Source: Thalassotalea_H castellviae (lineage in GTDB: Bacteria; Pseudomonadota; Gammaproteobacteria; Enterobacterales; Alteromonadaceae). Taken from it: a stretch of 64,000 nucleotides of DNA. The stretch lies in contig NZ_JAVRIF010000005.1 in the NCBI RefSeq assembly GCF_031846185.1, positions 62,001 to 126,000 on the forward strand, written 5' to 3'. The position numbers were made by a program, and so were the translations under genes. Under the pieces are notes generated by a model. The model ran no database searches. It worked only from the letters and a program-made list of their open reading frames with translations, and had not been told where the DNA came from. This document shows, in pieces, positions 1-7,593 of this stretch (the first letter of the stretch is position 1; every line of letters begins with the position of its first letter).

Positions 1-261
1 TAATGCGTCAACAGTCTTTTCAGTAGGTTCAACGATATCAATTAAACGCTTGTGAGTACGAATTTCGTACTGATCACGTGCATCTTTGTTAACGTGTGGA
101 GAAGTCAAGATAGTGAAACGTTCCTTGCGCGTAGGAAGTGGGATTGGACCACGAACCTGTGCACCAGTACGTTTTGCAGTATCAACGATTTCTGCTGTAG
201 ATTGATCAATCAAACGATGATCGAACGCTTTCAAACGAATGCGAATTCTTTGATTTGACAT
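1..261 (-). CDS. rpsJ: 30S ribosomal protein S10 (3' end outside window)
   Basis: First gene of the S10 ribosomal protein operon; S10 is a small-subunit head protein and also a NusE antitermination partner. Reading the minus strand from the ATG at 261 gives MSNQRIRIRLKAFDHRLID and continues in frame for 87 codons to the window edge; the family is about 103 residues, so only the last ~16 are missing. The start is supported by the match of the first residues to the family and by the leader immediately upstream. The rest of the operon would lie to the left of the window. Confidence 0.97.
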   Translation of the reverse strand, partial: MSNQRIRIRLKAFDHRLIDQSTAEIVDTAKRTGAQVRGPIPLPTRKERFTILTSPHVNKDARDQYEIRTHKRLIDIVEPTEKTVDAL

Positions 262-437
262 GAAGACAAATCCCCAATTATAAAGAACGAACAAAATACT
301 GCCCATCGCCTTCCTGTTAGTAGAAGGGGGGAGTATCGCTAATAACATTCAACCTCCTATCGAGGTTGCTGTATGAACTAAATTCTTCCGAAGCAATTTA
401 GTTAATTCACGAAGACCTAGGTCGAACGTGGACGCGT
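262..437 (-). promoter_or_regulatory. S10 operon leader (probable L4-type autoregulatory leader)
   Basis: About 175 nt separate the rpsJ start from its promoter. On the minus strand the leader can form successive hairpins: AACTAAATTGCTTCGG with its partner (about 377-404), a CAACCTC/GAGGTTG hairpin (about 350-370), and a CCTTC/GAAGG element near 309-328. Length and hairpin series fit the S10 leader of gammaproteobacteria, in which L4 acts on leader hairpins to control transcription and translation. The L4 role is inferred from position and structure; I did not fold it computationally. Confidence 0.6.
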
Positions 438-465
438 ATTATACATAAGCATAAAAAAAGAGCAA
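438..465 (-). promoter_or_regulatory. sigma-70 promoter of the S10 operon
   Basis: On the minus strand there is a perfect -10 TATAAT (438-443) preceded directly by TG, with TTGCTC (460-465) 16 bases upstream as the -35. The -35 lies inside the distal arm of the terminator of the upstream PDZ gene, so terminator and promoter overlap. Confidence 0.6.
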
Positions 466-488
466 CTGCTATTTTCAGTTGCTCTTTT
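452..488 (-). terminator. Intrinsic terminator of the ECF/PDZ cassette
   Basis: Twelve-base perfect inverted repeat (457-468 with 476-487, core GAGCAACTG/CAGTTGCTC) with a 7-base loop, followed on the minus strand by a run of T. It lies 25 bases after the stop of the PDZ gene. The plus-strand side also ends in TTTT, so it may work both ways. Confidence 0.8.
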
Positions 489-512
489 AAAATGTTACTT
501 TTAATTTAAATT

Positions 513-2111
513 TTATTTGGTTCCATTATTTGAAGAGCTAGGGTTCCGTGGCGCAGGTGATACTCTTGGTCTATCTGGCGCATTTCGATTTGGGTTAGTC
601 CATCGATATTTCCTAGGTGTATTTCTAATTTTCTCATTAAACTCATGCCATTTATTATTGTTGCCAATTAACTCTAAGTTTTCTTTCACCACTGAAATTG
701 ACTTTAAATTGACCAAAAAATTAAAACCTACAAACACTTGGGGTAAATACTCATTTGTAAGAGTAATCAGTTTCTCATTTCTAAAAATTGAAATAGAAAT
801 TTCTTCTCCAAGCTTTAATGATGATAATGAGTTTAATGTCTGCTCAATATTATCTGTTGTGATCTCTTCACCATTAATACTCATAACTACATCATTCACT
901 TTCAGCCCCAAATACTCAGCGAAGCTGTTTTCTTCAATTTCATAAACTTTAAGACCTACATTGTCTGGAAATACAATTTTATTTCCAGAAAAACCAATTC
1001 TTTTATCTAGCGCTTTATTACGTGCGATGTTTACATATTCTAGGTTATGGTTTTTACTTCGATAATAATTGCTCAGTTCGATGGTTAATTGGTCAAGCTC
1101 AAATTGTAATTCTATAGGTAATCTCTTTAATTGTTTCACTATTGATTGTGAATGTTTTGAACTAGATAAATCTAATTGGTAACTCAACTCAGGAACAACA
1201 TTAGGCTTATAAGTGCCTACTAACTGTTTACTTATATTGTTTCTAAGTAAACCTATCTCAATTTCCTCCCCTAATTGCAATTCGTTAAAGTAATCATTTA
1301 ACTGTTGGTTTGGATGTCTTTTATCTGCTTCAATAACTTTTCCACCAAGGTGAGTGATTTTATCACCACTCATAAGTTGTAGTTTATGTGCAAGAGAATA
1401 AGGTAGCACTGATAACACTTTTAATGCTTTGCCATTATCTTTATACTCATTGTCAATTGAAGTGCCAATATAAGCATTAACGCGCGCATGAATGAAGTTG
1501 CTTTGAGTCTCAATTTTTTCAAAATTATGAAACTTCGCTATTCTATTCATTAATTTACGTAGCCTATATTCTAATGAGCTTGGCAAATTGATATCTTCTA
1601 ACTTATCAGTAAAATTATGATCGGCTTTCGCTGCTAGAACTTCATTTTTATCAATAGAGCATAGTTGTGCACTATCATTTTTGATTCTTATTGATGGTTC
1701 TTGTTTATCCTTAAAAAACTCTAGTTGGTAATGTCGCCCTGCGGTTACATTTAAACTAAGGATTTGCGTTGATTTATCGACAGGTAAATATTTCTTACTA
1801 ATGCGATTGTTCTTTCTAAGTCGACGAAATTTTTTGGCCGGCCATTGTTCTACAATTAAGGTATGCATTCCTTCTTCTAGATAATAAGAATGTTCTCCAT
1901 CCAGAATATCGTATTTATTATCCGTTTTTTCAATCGCCTGATCATTGTGAGCGCTAATCATTGCTACATATACTTCATTATTTTTCTTAGTAGAAACAAA
2001 TTCTAGCGTTGAACATTGAGTAGCCTTCGCTATTGTAGAGAACATAATTAAAGACATAAAAATTAAAGTGACATTGCAGCATTTTTTCATTCGCTTAAAT
2101 ACTGTATTCAT
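513..2111 (-). CDS. secreted protein with two PDZ-like domains, function unknown
   Basis: Not assigned to a named family. The 532-residue product starts with a Sec signal peptide (about residues 1-30, hydrophobic core around VTLIFMSLIMF, cleavage near AKA). Two PDZ-like segments are readable: about residues 215-290 (LAHKLQLMSGDKITHLGG) and about 375-460 (FAEYLGLKVNDVVMSINGEE). The C-terminal ~40 residues are rich in Pro, Arg, Asn and Ser. I see no serine-protease triad or other catalytic domain, so it is not a DegP-type protease as it stands. The start has a good RBS (AAGGAAAAG). It is the last gene of a cassette with an ECF sigma factor and an anti-sigma-like membrane protein, 37 bases after the latter, so it may be a regulon output or a periplasmic sensor. 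Confidence 0.75.
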   Translation of the reverse strand: MNTVFKRMKKCCNVTLIFMSLIMFSTIAKATQCSTLEFVSTKKNNEVYVAMISAHNDQAIEKTDNKYDILDGEHSYYLEEGMHTLIVEQWPAKKFRRLRKNNRISKKYLPVDKSTQILSLNVTAGRHYQLEFFKDKQEPSIRIKNDSAQLCSIDKNEVLAAKADHNFTDKLEDINLPSSLEYRLRKLMNRIAKFHNFEKIETQSNFIHARVNAYIGTSIDNEYKDNGKALKVLSVLPYSLAHKLQLMSGDKITHLGGKVIEADKRHPNQQLNDYFNELQLGEEIEIGLLRNNISKQLVGTYKPNVVPELSYQLDLSSSKHSQSIVKQLKRLPIELQFELDQLTIELSNYYRSKNHNLEYVNIARNKALDKRIGFSGNKIVFPDNVGLKVYEIEENSFAEYLGLKVNDVVMSINGEEITTDNIEQTLNSLSSLKLGEEISISIFRNEKLITLTNEYLPQVFVGFNFLVNLKSISVVKENLELIGNNNKWHEFNEKIRNTPRKYRWTNPNRNAPDRPRVSPAPRNPSSSNNGTK

Positions 2112-2148
2112 AATCTTTTCCTTGTGAGTTCTTCACCATTTCAGTGAT

Positions 2149-2619
2149 TCAATTTTGACGTTGTTTTAACAAGCTTAATTTCTCTTTTGAAGACGTGGCT
2201 GACATTAATGCTAATTCAACGATTCGCACTTTTGACAATAATTGCGCTTGATAAAACGTAGGGGTTGCATCTTGTACTAATTGTGATTCTAACGTTTGAT
2301 TGATCAATATAACTTCAACGAGTTGCTGCTGAAGAGAATAATTGCTCCACATTAGCCAACCAAACGAAGCCATAAATAACGACGCCGCTGTAGCCATCGC
2401 CCAAATGCCTTTTTTAACGTTCTTTTTTTGCAAGAAAGGGATTATTTGAGCATCATTAATTGAAATCTCTTTTGCTAGCTCATGCCAAATATCTTCAGGC
2501 GGAGTCAGTTGATTAACTTCCTCTAGCTCTACTTTTGCAGCTTCAAATAAACTACTTTCTGCCAATGCATTTTCATCAAGAGAAACAGCTTTATTGGGGA
2601 ATTGGTTATCGTTATGCAT
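2149..2619 (-). CDS. putative anti-sigma factor, single-pass membrane protein
   Basis: The 156-residue product has an acidic N-terminal cytoplasmic part (residues 1-68), one membrane segment (about 71-91, GIWAMATAASLFMASFGWLM) and a predicted periplasmic helical tail rich in Gln and Leu. That is the layout of membrane anti-sigma factors. No HxxxCxxC zinc motif is present, so it is not a ZAS-type anti-sigma. The call rests mainly on context: its ATG overlaps the end of the sigma region-4 ORF by 8 bases, and a secreted PDZ protein follows. It would hold the sigma factor at the membrane until a signal arrives. Confidence 0.6.
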   Translation of the reverse strand: MHNDNQFPNKAVSLDENALAESSLFEAAKVELEEVNQLTPPEDIWHELAKEISINDAQIIPFLQKKNVKKGIWAMATAASLFMASFGWLMWSNYSLQQQLVEVILINQTLESQLVQDATPTFYQAQLLSKVRIVELALMSATSSKEKLSLLKQRQN

Positions 2620-2851
2620 TTATCACCTCGACTAACGCTGGAGACTTTTTTAATGTTGAAATGGTTCTTGAAACCACGAGCTTTGAATAACTTAAAGATT
2701 TACCCATCAACTCAGCAATTTCATGATGTTTGTATTGCTCAACAAAATATAACCACAGGATTATTCGTTCACTTAACGAGACTTTCGAAAGAATAAATAA
2801 AAATAGCCGTTCATTTTCTACCGAGGCTTCAATGGAATCGCTCACATCCAC
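2612..2851 (-). CDS. ECF sigma factor, region 4 half (separated by an in-frame stop)
   Basis: The 79-codon frame continues directly from the region-2 half, beginning with GTG right after its TAA. Residues about 16-68 (LSKVSLSERIILWLYFVEQY, then the HEIAELMGKS helix-turn-helix) look like sigma-70 region 4, which reads the -35 element. No good RBS precedes the GTG, so it is made only if ribosomes reinitiate after the TAA, read through it, or the stop is a recent mutation. It overlaps the anti-sigma gene by 8 bases, suggesting translational coupling. It may be half of a broken gene or half of a genuinely bipartite sigma factor. Confidence 0.6.
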   Translation of the reverse strand: MDVSDSIEASVENERLFLFILSKVSLSERIILWLYFVEQYKHHEIAELMGKSLSYSKLVVSRTISTLKKSPALVEVINA

Positions 2852-3148
2852 TTAATTTTGGGCATCATTATCACCATCAAATTTATTGCTTCGCTTTAAG
2901 GTGTTAATCACCTTGTTAAACGCTACTCGTTTTAGCCAAGCCAACATATTAGTGTCATGATTGAGCTCATGTGCTTGTTGAAAAGCCGTTAAAAACGTCT
3001 CTTGTACAATATCTTTTGATAATTCTTTGTCTTGGCAAGTTTTATATATGGCGCTATACACAAATGGAGATAATTGCCGGTAACATAGTTCAAACACGGC
3101 TCTATCGCCGGCGATTATCTTACTTGTTAGTGTGTCATCCCAGATCAT
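2852..3148 (-). CDS. ECF sigma factor, region 2 half (ends at an in-frame TAA)
   Basis: The 98-residue product carries a clear sigma-70 region 2: AVFELCYRQLSPFVYSAIY, then the core-binding and -10-binding part around KDIVQETFLTAFQ and MLAWLKRVAFNKVINTL. An ECF factor normally continues through a linker into region 4 and totals about 170-190 residues. Here TAA (2852-2854) falls in the linker, and the region-4 half follows in the same frame. With one sense codon in place of TAA the total would be about 178 residues, the normal length. Upstream, at 3201-3206, TGTAAC on the minus strand could be an autoregulated ECF-type -35, which is speculative. Confidence 0.7.
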   Translation of the reverse strand: MIWDDTLTSKIIAGDRAVFELCYRQLSPFVYSAIYKTCQDKELSKDIVQETFLTAFQQAHELNHDTNMLAWLKRVAFNKVINTLKRSNKFDGDNDAQN

Positions 3149-3721
3149 TCAATCGTCCATTGCTTCTTTTAATAACTAAAACAATCTAACCCGATAAAAA
3201 GTTACAACTCATTTTTAGTTATTGGATTATTTAATCATCAACGTCGCGTGATATGTCGTTGATGAATTCATTTAAAAGTGAATCAGAAGAGTTTAAGAAT
3301 GAATTATAGTAAATGATTAGATGAACAATAGACTATAAATATTATCGATGTTTGTCAGCATAATGTCAGGGTAATAACATCGCAATAATGTTTATTATTT
3401 TATAATCTAAGTTTTTTGTGCTCTTGATAAGGTTAAAAGTACTATCCGCTTGTTCTTTTAACCATCATAGTTTTTTTAACGGATCATACCTCTCTTTATA
3501 AAAGATCTTTAATAAAAACCGATATTTCAAAAGGATATATTCACGGATAGTATTATTTTTTGCCCAATTAGAAAAATAAACAACAGAAAAAAATGCTAAA
3601 AGTAATTCGATCGAATAATTAATAATATTTTCTTTTGTTGATCGCTAGTAAGAATGGTATACTCCCGCGCAAATTTTCATCAATTCCACTTATTTTAGTA
3701 GAAATTAAATAGAGTAAAGTA
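3149..3721. other. 573-bp divergent intergenic region between the ECF gene and fusA2
   Basis: No convincing ORF. It must carry the promoters of both divergent units. A fusA2 promoter is visible near the right end and a possible ECF-type -35 (TGTAAC, minus strand, 3201-3206) near the left. The middle (3230-3600) is very AT-rich with no strong hairpin or repeat that I could see. Confidence 0.6.
3635..3663 (+). promoter_or_regulatory. probable promoter of fusA2
   Basis: TTGTTG (3635-3640), a 17-base spacer, then TATACT (3658-3663) preceded by TGG, giving a reasonable sigma-70 promoter. It would leave a leader of about 50 bases before the ATG at 3722. Confidence 0.5.
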
Positions 3722-5809
3722 ATGGCAGATTTATCCAAATATAGAAATATTGGTATCTTCGCTCACGTAGATGCTGGTAAAACCACGACAACAGAACGAA
3801 TTTTGAAACTTACAGGTATGATCCACAAAATCGGTGAAGTTCACGATGGTGAATCAACAACTGATTTCATGGAACAAGAAGCTGAGCGCGGTATTACTAT
3901 CCAATCTGCTGCTGTTACTTGTGAATGGAAAAAACATCGTTTCAACGTAATTGACACTCCGGGTCACGTTGATTTTACAGTAGAAGTTTACCGTTCATTA
4001 AAAGTACTTGATGGTGGTATTGGTGTATTCTGTGGTTCTGGTGGTGTTGAGCCGCAATCAGAAACTAACTGGCGTTATGCGAACGAGTCAAAAGTTGCTC
4101 GTTTGATTTTCGTTAACAAATTAGACCGTTTAGGTGCAGATTTCTACCGTGTTAAAGCACAAGTAGAAAACGTACTTGGAGCTCGCCCACTTGTAATGAC
4201 ATTACCAATTGGTACTGAAGACGAGTTTGTTGGTGTTGTTGACGTATTAACACAAAAAGCATACATCTGGGATGATTCAGGTCAACCAGAAAACTACGTA
4301 GTTGAAGACATTCCAGCTGATATGGTTGACGATGCTGCCGCTTACCGTGAAGAAATGATCGAAACAGCATTAGAAGCTGACGAAGACATGTTGATGGAAT
4401 ATTTAGAAGGTGAAATGACACCGACTGAAGAACAAATCAAAGCGTGTATCCGTAAAGGTACTAACGAATTAATGTTCTTCCCTACATACTGTGGTTCTGC
4501 TTTCAAGAACAAAGGTATGCAACTTCTTCTTGATGCTGTTGTTGATTACTTACCATCACCAACTGAAGTTCCACCTCAGCCGTTAACTGACGAAGAAGGT
4601 GAACCAACAGGCGAATTCGCACTTGTTGATGCAGATGAACCTTTCCGTGCTCTAGCATTTAAGATTATGGATGACCGTTTTGGCGCCTTAACTTTCGTAC
4701 GTGTATATTCAGGTACATTAAATAAAGGTGATACAGTTCTTAACTCATTCACGGGTAAAACAGAACGTATCGGCCGTATGGTTGAAATGCAAGCGGAAGA
4801 TCGTACTGAGCTTACTTCAGCACAAGCAGGTGACATTCTTGCTATCGTTGGTATGAAGAACGTTCAAACGGGTCATACTTTATGTTCAACGAAAGAACCA
4901 TGTACTTTAGAAGCGATGGTTTTCCCAGAACCAGTTATCTCTATTGCTGTTGCACCTAAAGATAAAGGTGGTTCAGAGAAAATGGGTATCGCTATCGGTA
5001 AAATGGTTGCAGAAGATCCAACGTTTAAAGTTGAAACTGATGAAGATTCAGGTGAAACCATCCTTAAAGGTATGGGTGAACTTCACTTAGATATCAAAGT
5101 AGATATCCTTAAGCGTACTTACGGTGTTGATTTAGTTGTTGGTAAGCCACAAGTTGCTTACCGTGAAACAATTACTCAAGAAATAGAAGATTCTTACACG
5201 CATAAGAAACAATCTGGTGGTTCTGGTCAATTCGGTAAAATTGATTACCGTATCCGTCCTGGTGAGCCAAACTCAGGTTTCACATTTAAATCAACTGTTG
5301 TTGGTGGTAACGTTCCTAAAGAATTCTTCCCAGCTGTTGAGAAAGGTTTCAAAGGCATGATGGAAACTGGTGTTTTAGCTGGCTTCCCTGTGTTAGACGT
5401 TGAAGTTGAATTATTCGATGGTGGTTTCCACGCGGTTGATTCATCTGCTGTTGCTTTCGAAATTGCTGCTAAAGGCGCTTTCCGTCAGTCAATTCCAAAA
5501 GCGGGTGCTCAGTTAATTGAACCTATCATGAAGGTTGATGTATTCACGCCTGAAGATCACGTTGGTGATGTTATTGGTGACCTTAACCGTCGTCGTGGCA
5601 TGATCAAAGATCAAGAAGCTGGTACTACTGGCGTTCGTATTAAAGCTGACGTTCCTCTTTCAGAAATGTTTGGTTACATCGGAACATTACGTACAATGAC
5701 ATCTGGCCGTGGTCAATTCTCTATGGAATTCTCACACTACATGCCTTGTCCAAACAATGTTGCTGAAGAAGTTATTGCTGAAGTTAAAGAGCGTAACGCT
5801 AAGAAATAA
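3722..5809 (+). CDS. fusA2: elongation factor G 2 (second EF-G paralogue)
   Basis: Translational GTPase of 695 residues with all G motifs: AHVDAGKTTTTER near residue 14 (P-loop), the RGITI switch, DTPGH near 80 and NKLD near 135. EF-G domains II-V follow, down to a C-terminal MEFSHYMPCP. It differs clearly from the str-operon EF-G at 7594-9708: it is 9 residues shorter, has no GQFEDHR-type insertion before DTPGH, and has a different C-terminus. Many gammaproteobacteria carry such an EF-G2; its special role is not settled. It stands alone on the plus strand, with its own promoter and terminator, within an otherwise minus-strand ribosomal block. Confidence 0.93.
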   Translation: MADLSKYRNIGIFAHVDAGKTTTTERILKLTGMIHKIGEVHDGESTTDFMEQEAERGITIQSAAVTCEWKKHRFNVIDTPGHVDFTVEVYRSLKVLDGGIGVFCGSGGVEPQSETNWRYANESKVARLIFVNKLDRLGADFYRVKAQVENVLGARPLVMTLPIGTEDEFVGVVDVLTQKAYIWDDSGQPENYVVEDIPADMVDDAAAYREEMIETALEADEDMLMEYLEGEMTPTEEQIKACIRKGTNELMFFPTYCGSAFKNKGMQLLLDAVVDYLPSPTEVPPQPLTDEEGEPTGEFALVDADEPFRALAFKIMDDRFGALTFVRVYSGTLNKGDTVLNSFTGKTERIGRMVEMQAEDRTELTSAQAGDILAIVGMKNVQTGHTLCSTKEPCTLEAMVFPEPVISIAVAPKDKGGSEKMGIAIGKMVAEDPTFKVETDEDSGETILKGMGELHLDIKVDILKRTYGVDLVVGKPQVAYRETITQEIEDSYTHKKQSGGSGQFGKIDYRIRPGEPNSGFTFKSTVVGGNVPKEFFPAVEKGFKGMMETGVLAGFPVLDVEVELFDGGFHAVDSSAVAFEIAAKGAFRQSIPKAGAQLIEPIMKVDVFTPEDHVGDVIGDLNRRRGMIKDQEAGTTGVRIKADVPLSEMFGYIGTLRTMTSGRGQFSMEFSHYMPCPNNVAEEVIAEVKERNAKK

Positions 5810-5830
5810 TTAGCTATTTGCTGATATATA

Positions 5831-5855
5831 AAGGATGCTTCGGCATCCTTTTTTA
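5831..5855 (+). terminator. fusA2 terminator
   Basis: AAGGATGC-TTCG-GCATCCTT stem with a stable UUCG-type tetraloop followed by a run of T, 21 bases after the fusA2 stop. Confidence 0.9.
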
Positions 5856-6121
5856 TTACCCGTAATTTAAAGTACAGTTAGCGTTAAGTAATAGGTTTAC
5901 TGTTTGGTCTACCAAAATACATTCAATACTTTAACTTTTGCTTACAGACCTGCATGATATTAACGCGGACAACAACTTGTCTGCACGATGAGGGGAACCT
6001 AGAATGCTATCACTGAGACTATCAGAGTTCAGGTTCTTAAATTAAAATGCTTTAATTCAAACGCTCTGACACTATTGATTTTGACCCTATCGATTTATTT
6101 CATCTCTAAACTCCAGACAAC
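5856..6121. other. Convergent spacer between fusA2 and tufA
   Basis: No gene is visible. Near 6059-6075 it holds a short sequence, CAAACGCTCTGA plus a related continuation, that recurs at about 25639-25655 between the two large structured repeats beyond tufB. Otherwise I see nothing distinctive. Confidence 0.4.
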
Positions 6122-6146
6122 AAAAAAGGCGCCGAAGCGCCTTTTA
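6122..6146 (-). terminator. tufA terminator
   Basis: On the minus strand AAAGGCGC-TTCG-GCGCCTTT followed by T residues, about 30 bases after the tufA stop. The same hairpin follows tufB at 26657-26681. Confidence 0.9.
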
Positions 6147-6178
6147 TATTCAGTTCTAGCATTAGCTAAAATCAGGAA

Positions 6179-7363
6179 TTAATCCATGATTTTAGATACA
6201 ACACCAGCACCAACTGTACGACCACCTTCACGGATAGCGAAGCGTAAACCTTCGTCCATCGCTACTGGGTTGATTAGCTCAACAACAAACTTTAAGTTGT
6301 CGCCAGGCATTACCATTTCAACACCTTCAGGAAGCTCTACTGCACCTGTGATATCTGTTGTACGGAAGTAAAACTGTGGACGGTATCCTTTGAAAAATGG
6401 TGTATGACGACCACCTTCATCTTTACTTAATACATAAACTTCTGACTCAAACTTAGTGTGAGGAGAAATTGAACCAGGTTGACATAATACTTGACCACGC
6501 TCTACGTCTTCACGTTTAAGACCACGTAATAAAATACCACAGTTCTCACCAGCACGACCTTCGTCAAGAAGCTTACGGAACATTTCTACACCAGTACAAG
6601 TTGACTTTTGAGTCTCACGAATACCAACGACTTCAACTTCATCACCTACTGTGATGATACCGCGCTCAACACGACCTGTTACTACTGTACCACGACCTGA
6701 AATTGAGAATACATCTTCGATTGGCATAATGAATGCACCGTCGATTGCACGCTCTGGCTCTGGAATGTATGTATCTAAGTGGTTAGCAAGTTCTAATACT
6801 TTCTCTTCCCACTGTGCTTCGCCGTTCAATGCACCTAATGCTGAACCTTGAATTACTGGTAAGTCATCACCTGGGAATTCGTATTCGTTAAGTAACTCAC
6901 GAACTTCCATTTCTACTAATTCTAATAACTCTTCGTCATCAACCATGTCACATTTGTTCATGAATACGATGATGTAAGGTACACCAACTTGACGAGATAA
7001 TAAGATGTGCTCACGTGTTTGTGGCATTGGACCATCTGTTGCCGCAACTACTAAGATTGCGCCGTCCATTTGTGCTGCACCGGTGATCATGTTTTTGATG
7101 TAATCGGCGTGACCTGGACAATCTACGTGTGCGTAGTGACGTGTTTCTGTATCGTACTCAATGTGAGAAGTATTGATTGTAATACCACGCTCACGCTCTT
7201 CTGGAGCATTATCGATTTGTGCGAAATCTTTTACATCACCACCGAAAGCTTTTGTTAATACCGCAGAGATAGCAGCTGTTAACGTTGTTTTACCGTGATC
7301 TACGTGTCCGATTGTACCAACGTTTACATGTGGTTTCGAACGTTCAAATTTTTCTTTAGCCAT
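6179..7363 (-). CDS. tufA: elongation factor Tu
   Basis: EF-Tu, 394 residues, delivers aminoacyl-tRNA to the ribosome. GTPase motifs GHVDHGKT (about 18-25), DCPGH (about 81-85) and NKCD (about 136-139) are all intact. It is the last gene of the str block (rpsL-rpsG-fusA-tufA). The protein is identical to that of tufB (26714-27898), and the DNA differs only in scattered silent sites plus one denser patch. This is the usual sign of gene conversion between tuf copies. Confidence 0.98.
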   Translation of the reverse strand: MAKEKFERSKPHVNVGTIGHVDHGKTTLTAAISAVLTKAFGGDVKDFAQIDNAPEERERGITINTSHIEYDTETRHYAHVDCPGHADYIKNMITGAAQMDGAILVVAATDGPMPQTREHILLSRQVGVPYIIVFMNKCDMVDDEELLELVEMEVRELLNEYEFPGDDLPVIQGSALGALNGEAQWEEKVLELANHLDTYIPEPERAIDGAFIMPIEDVFSISGRGTVVTGRVERGIITVGDEVEVVGIRETQKSTCTGVEMFRKLLDEGRAGENCGILLRGLKREDVERGQVLCQPGSISPHTKFESEVYVLSKDEGGRHTPFFKGYRPQFYFRTTDITGAVELPEGVEMVMPGDNLKFVVELINPVAMDEGLRFAIREGGRTVGAGVVSKIMD

Positions 7364-7593
7364 TTTTCAATTACCTTAAAAAGATATACGTTAAATTAAA
7401 TGTTTTTCTCTCAGCGAGAGTTAAAAAGATAAGGAGATAACCGTCTATTCTAGATAAGGGAAGTACCCTTGTCAAAATCACTGTTAAATCTTTATCCTCA
7501 AACAAACTCACTGGGAGTTTGTCTTATATTGAATAGCTAAATACTCTCGATTCAACTACTCAAAATTCTTAGTAATATTCCTCTATAAAAGAG

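Noticed and set aside
52..258. Plus-strand open frame of 68 codons at the left edge
   Set aside because: It is antisense to rpsJ, whose frame matches ribosomal protein S10 over its whole visible length.
513..2111. DegP/HtrA-type protease call for the PDZ protein
   Set aside because: Two PDZ-like segments but no GNSGG-type serine-protease motif or triad in the sequence.
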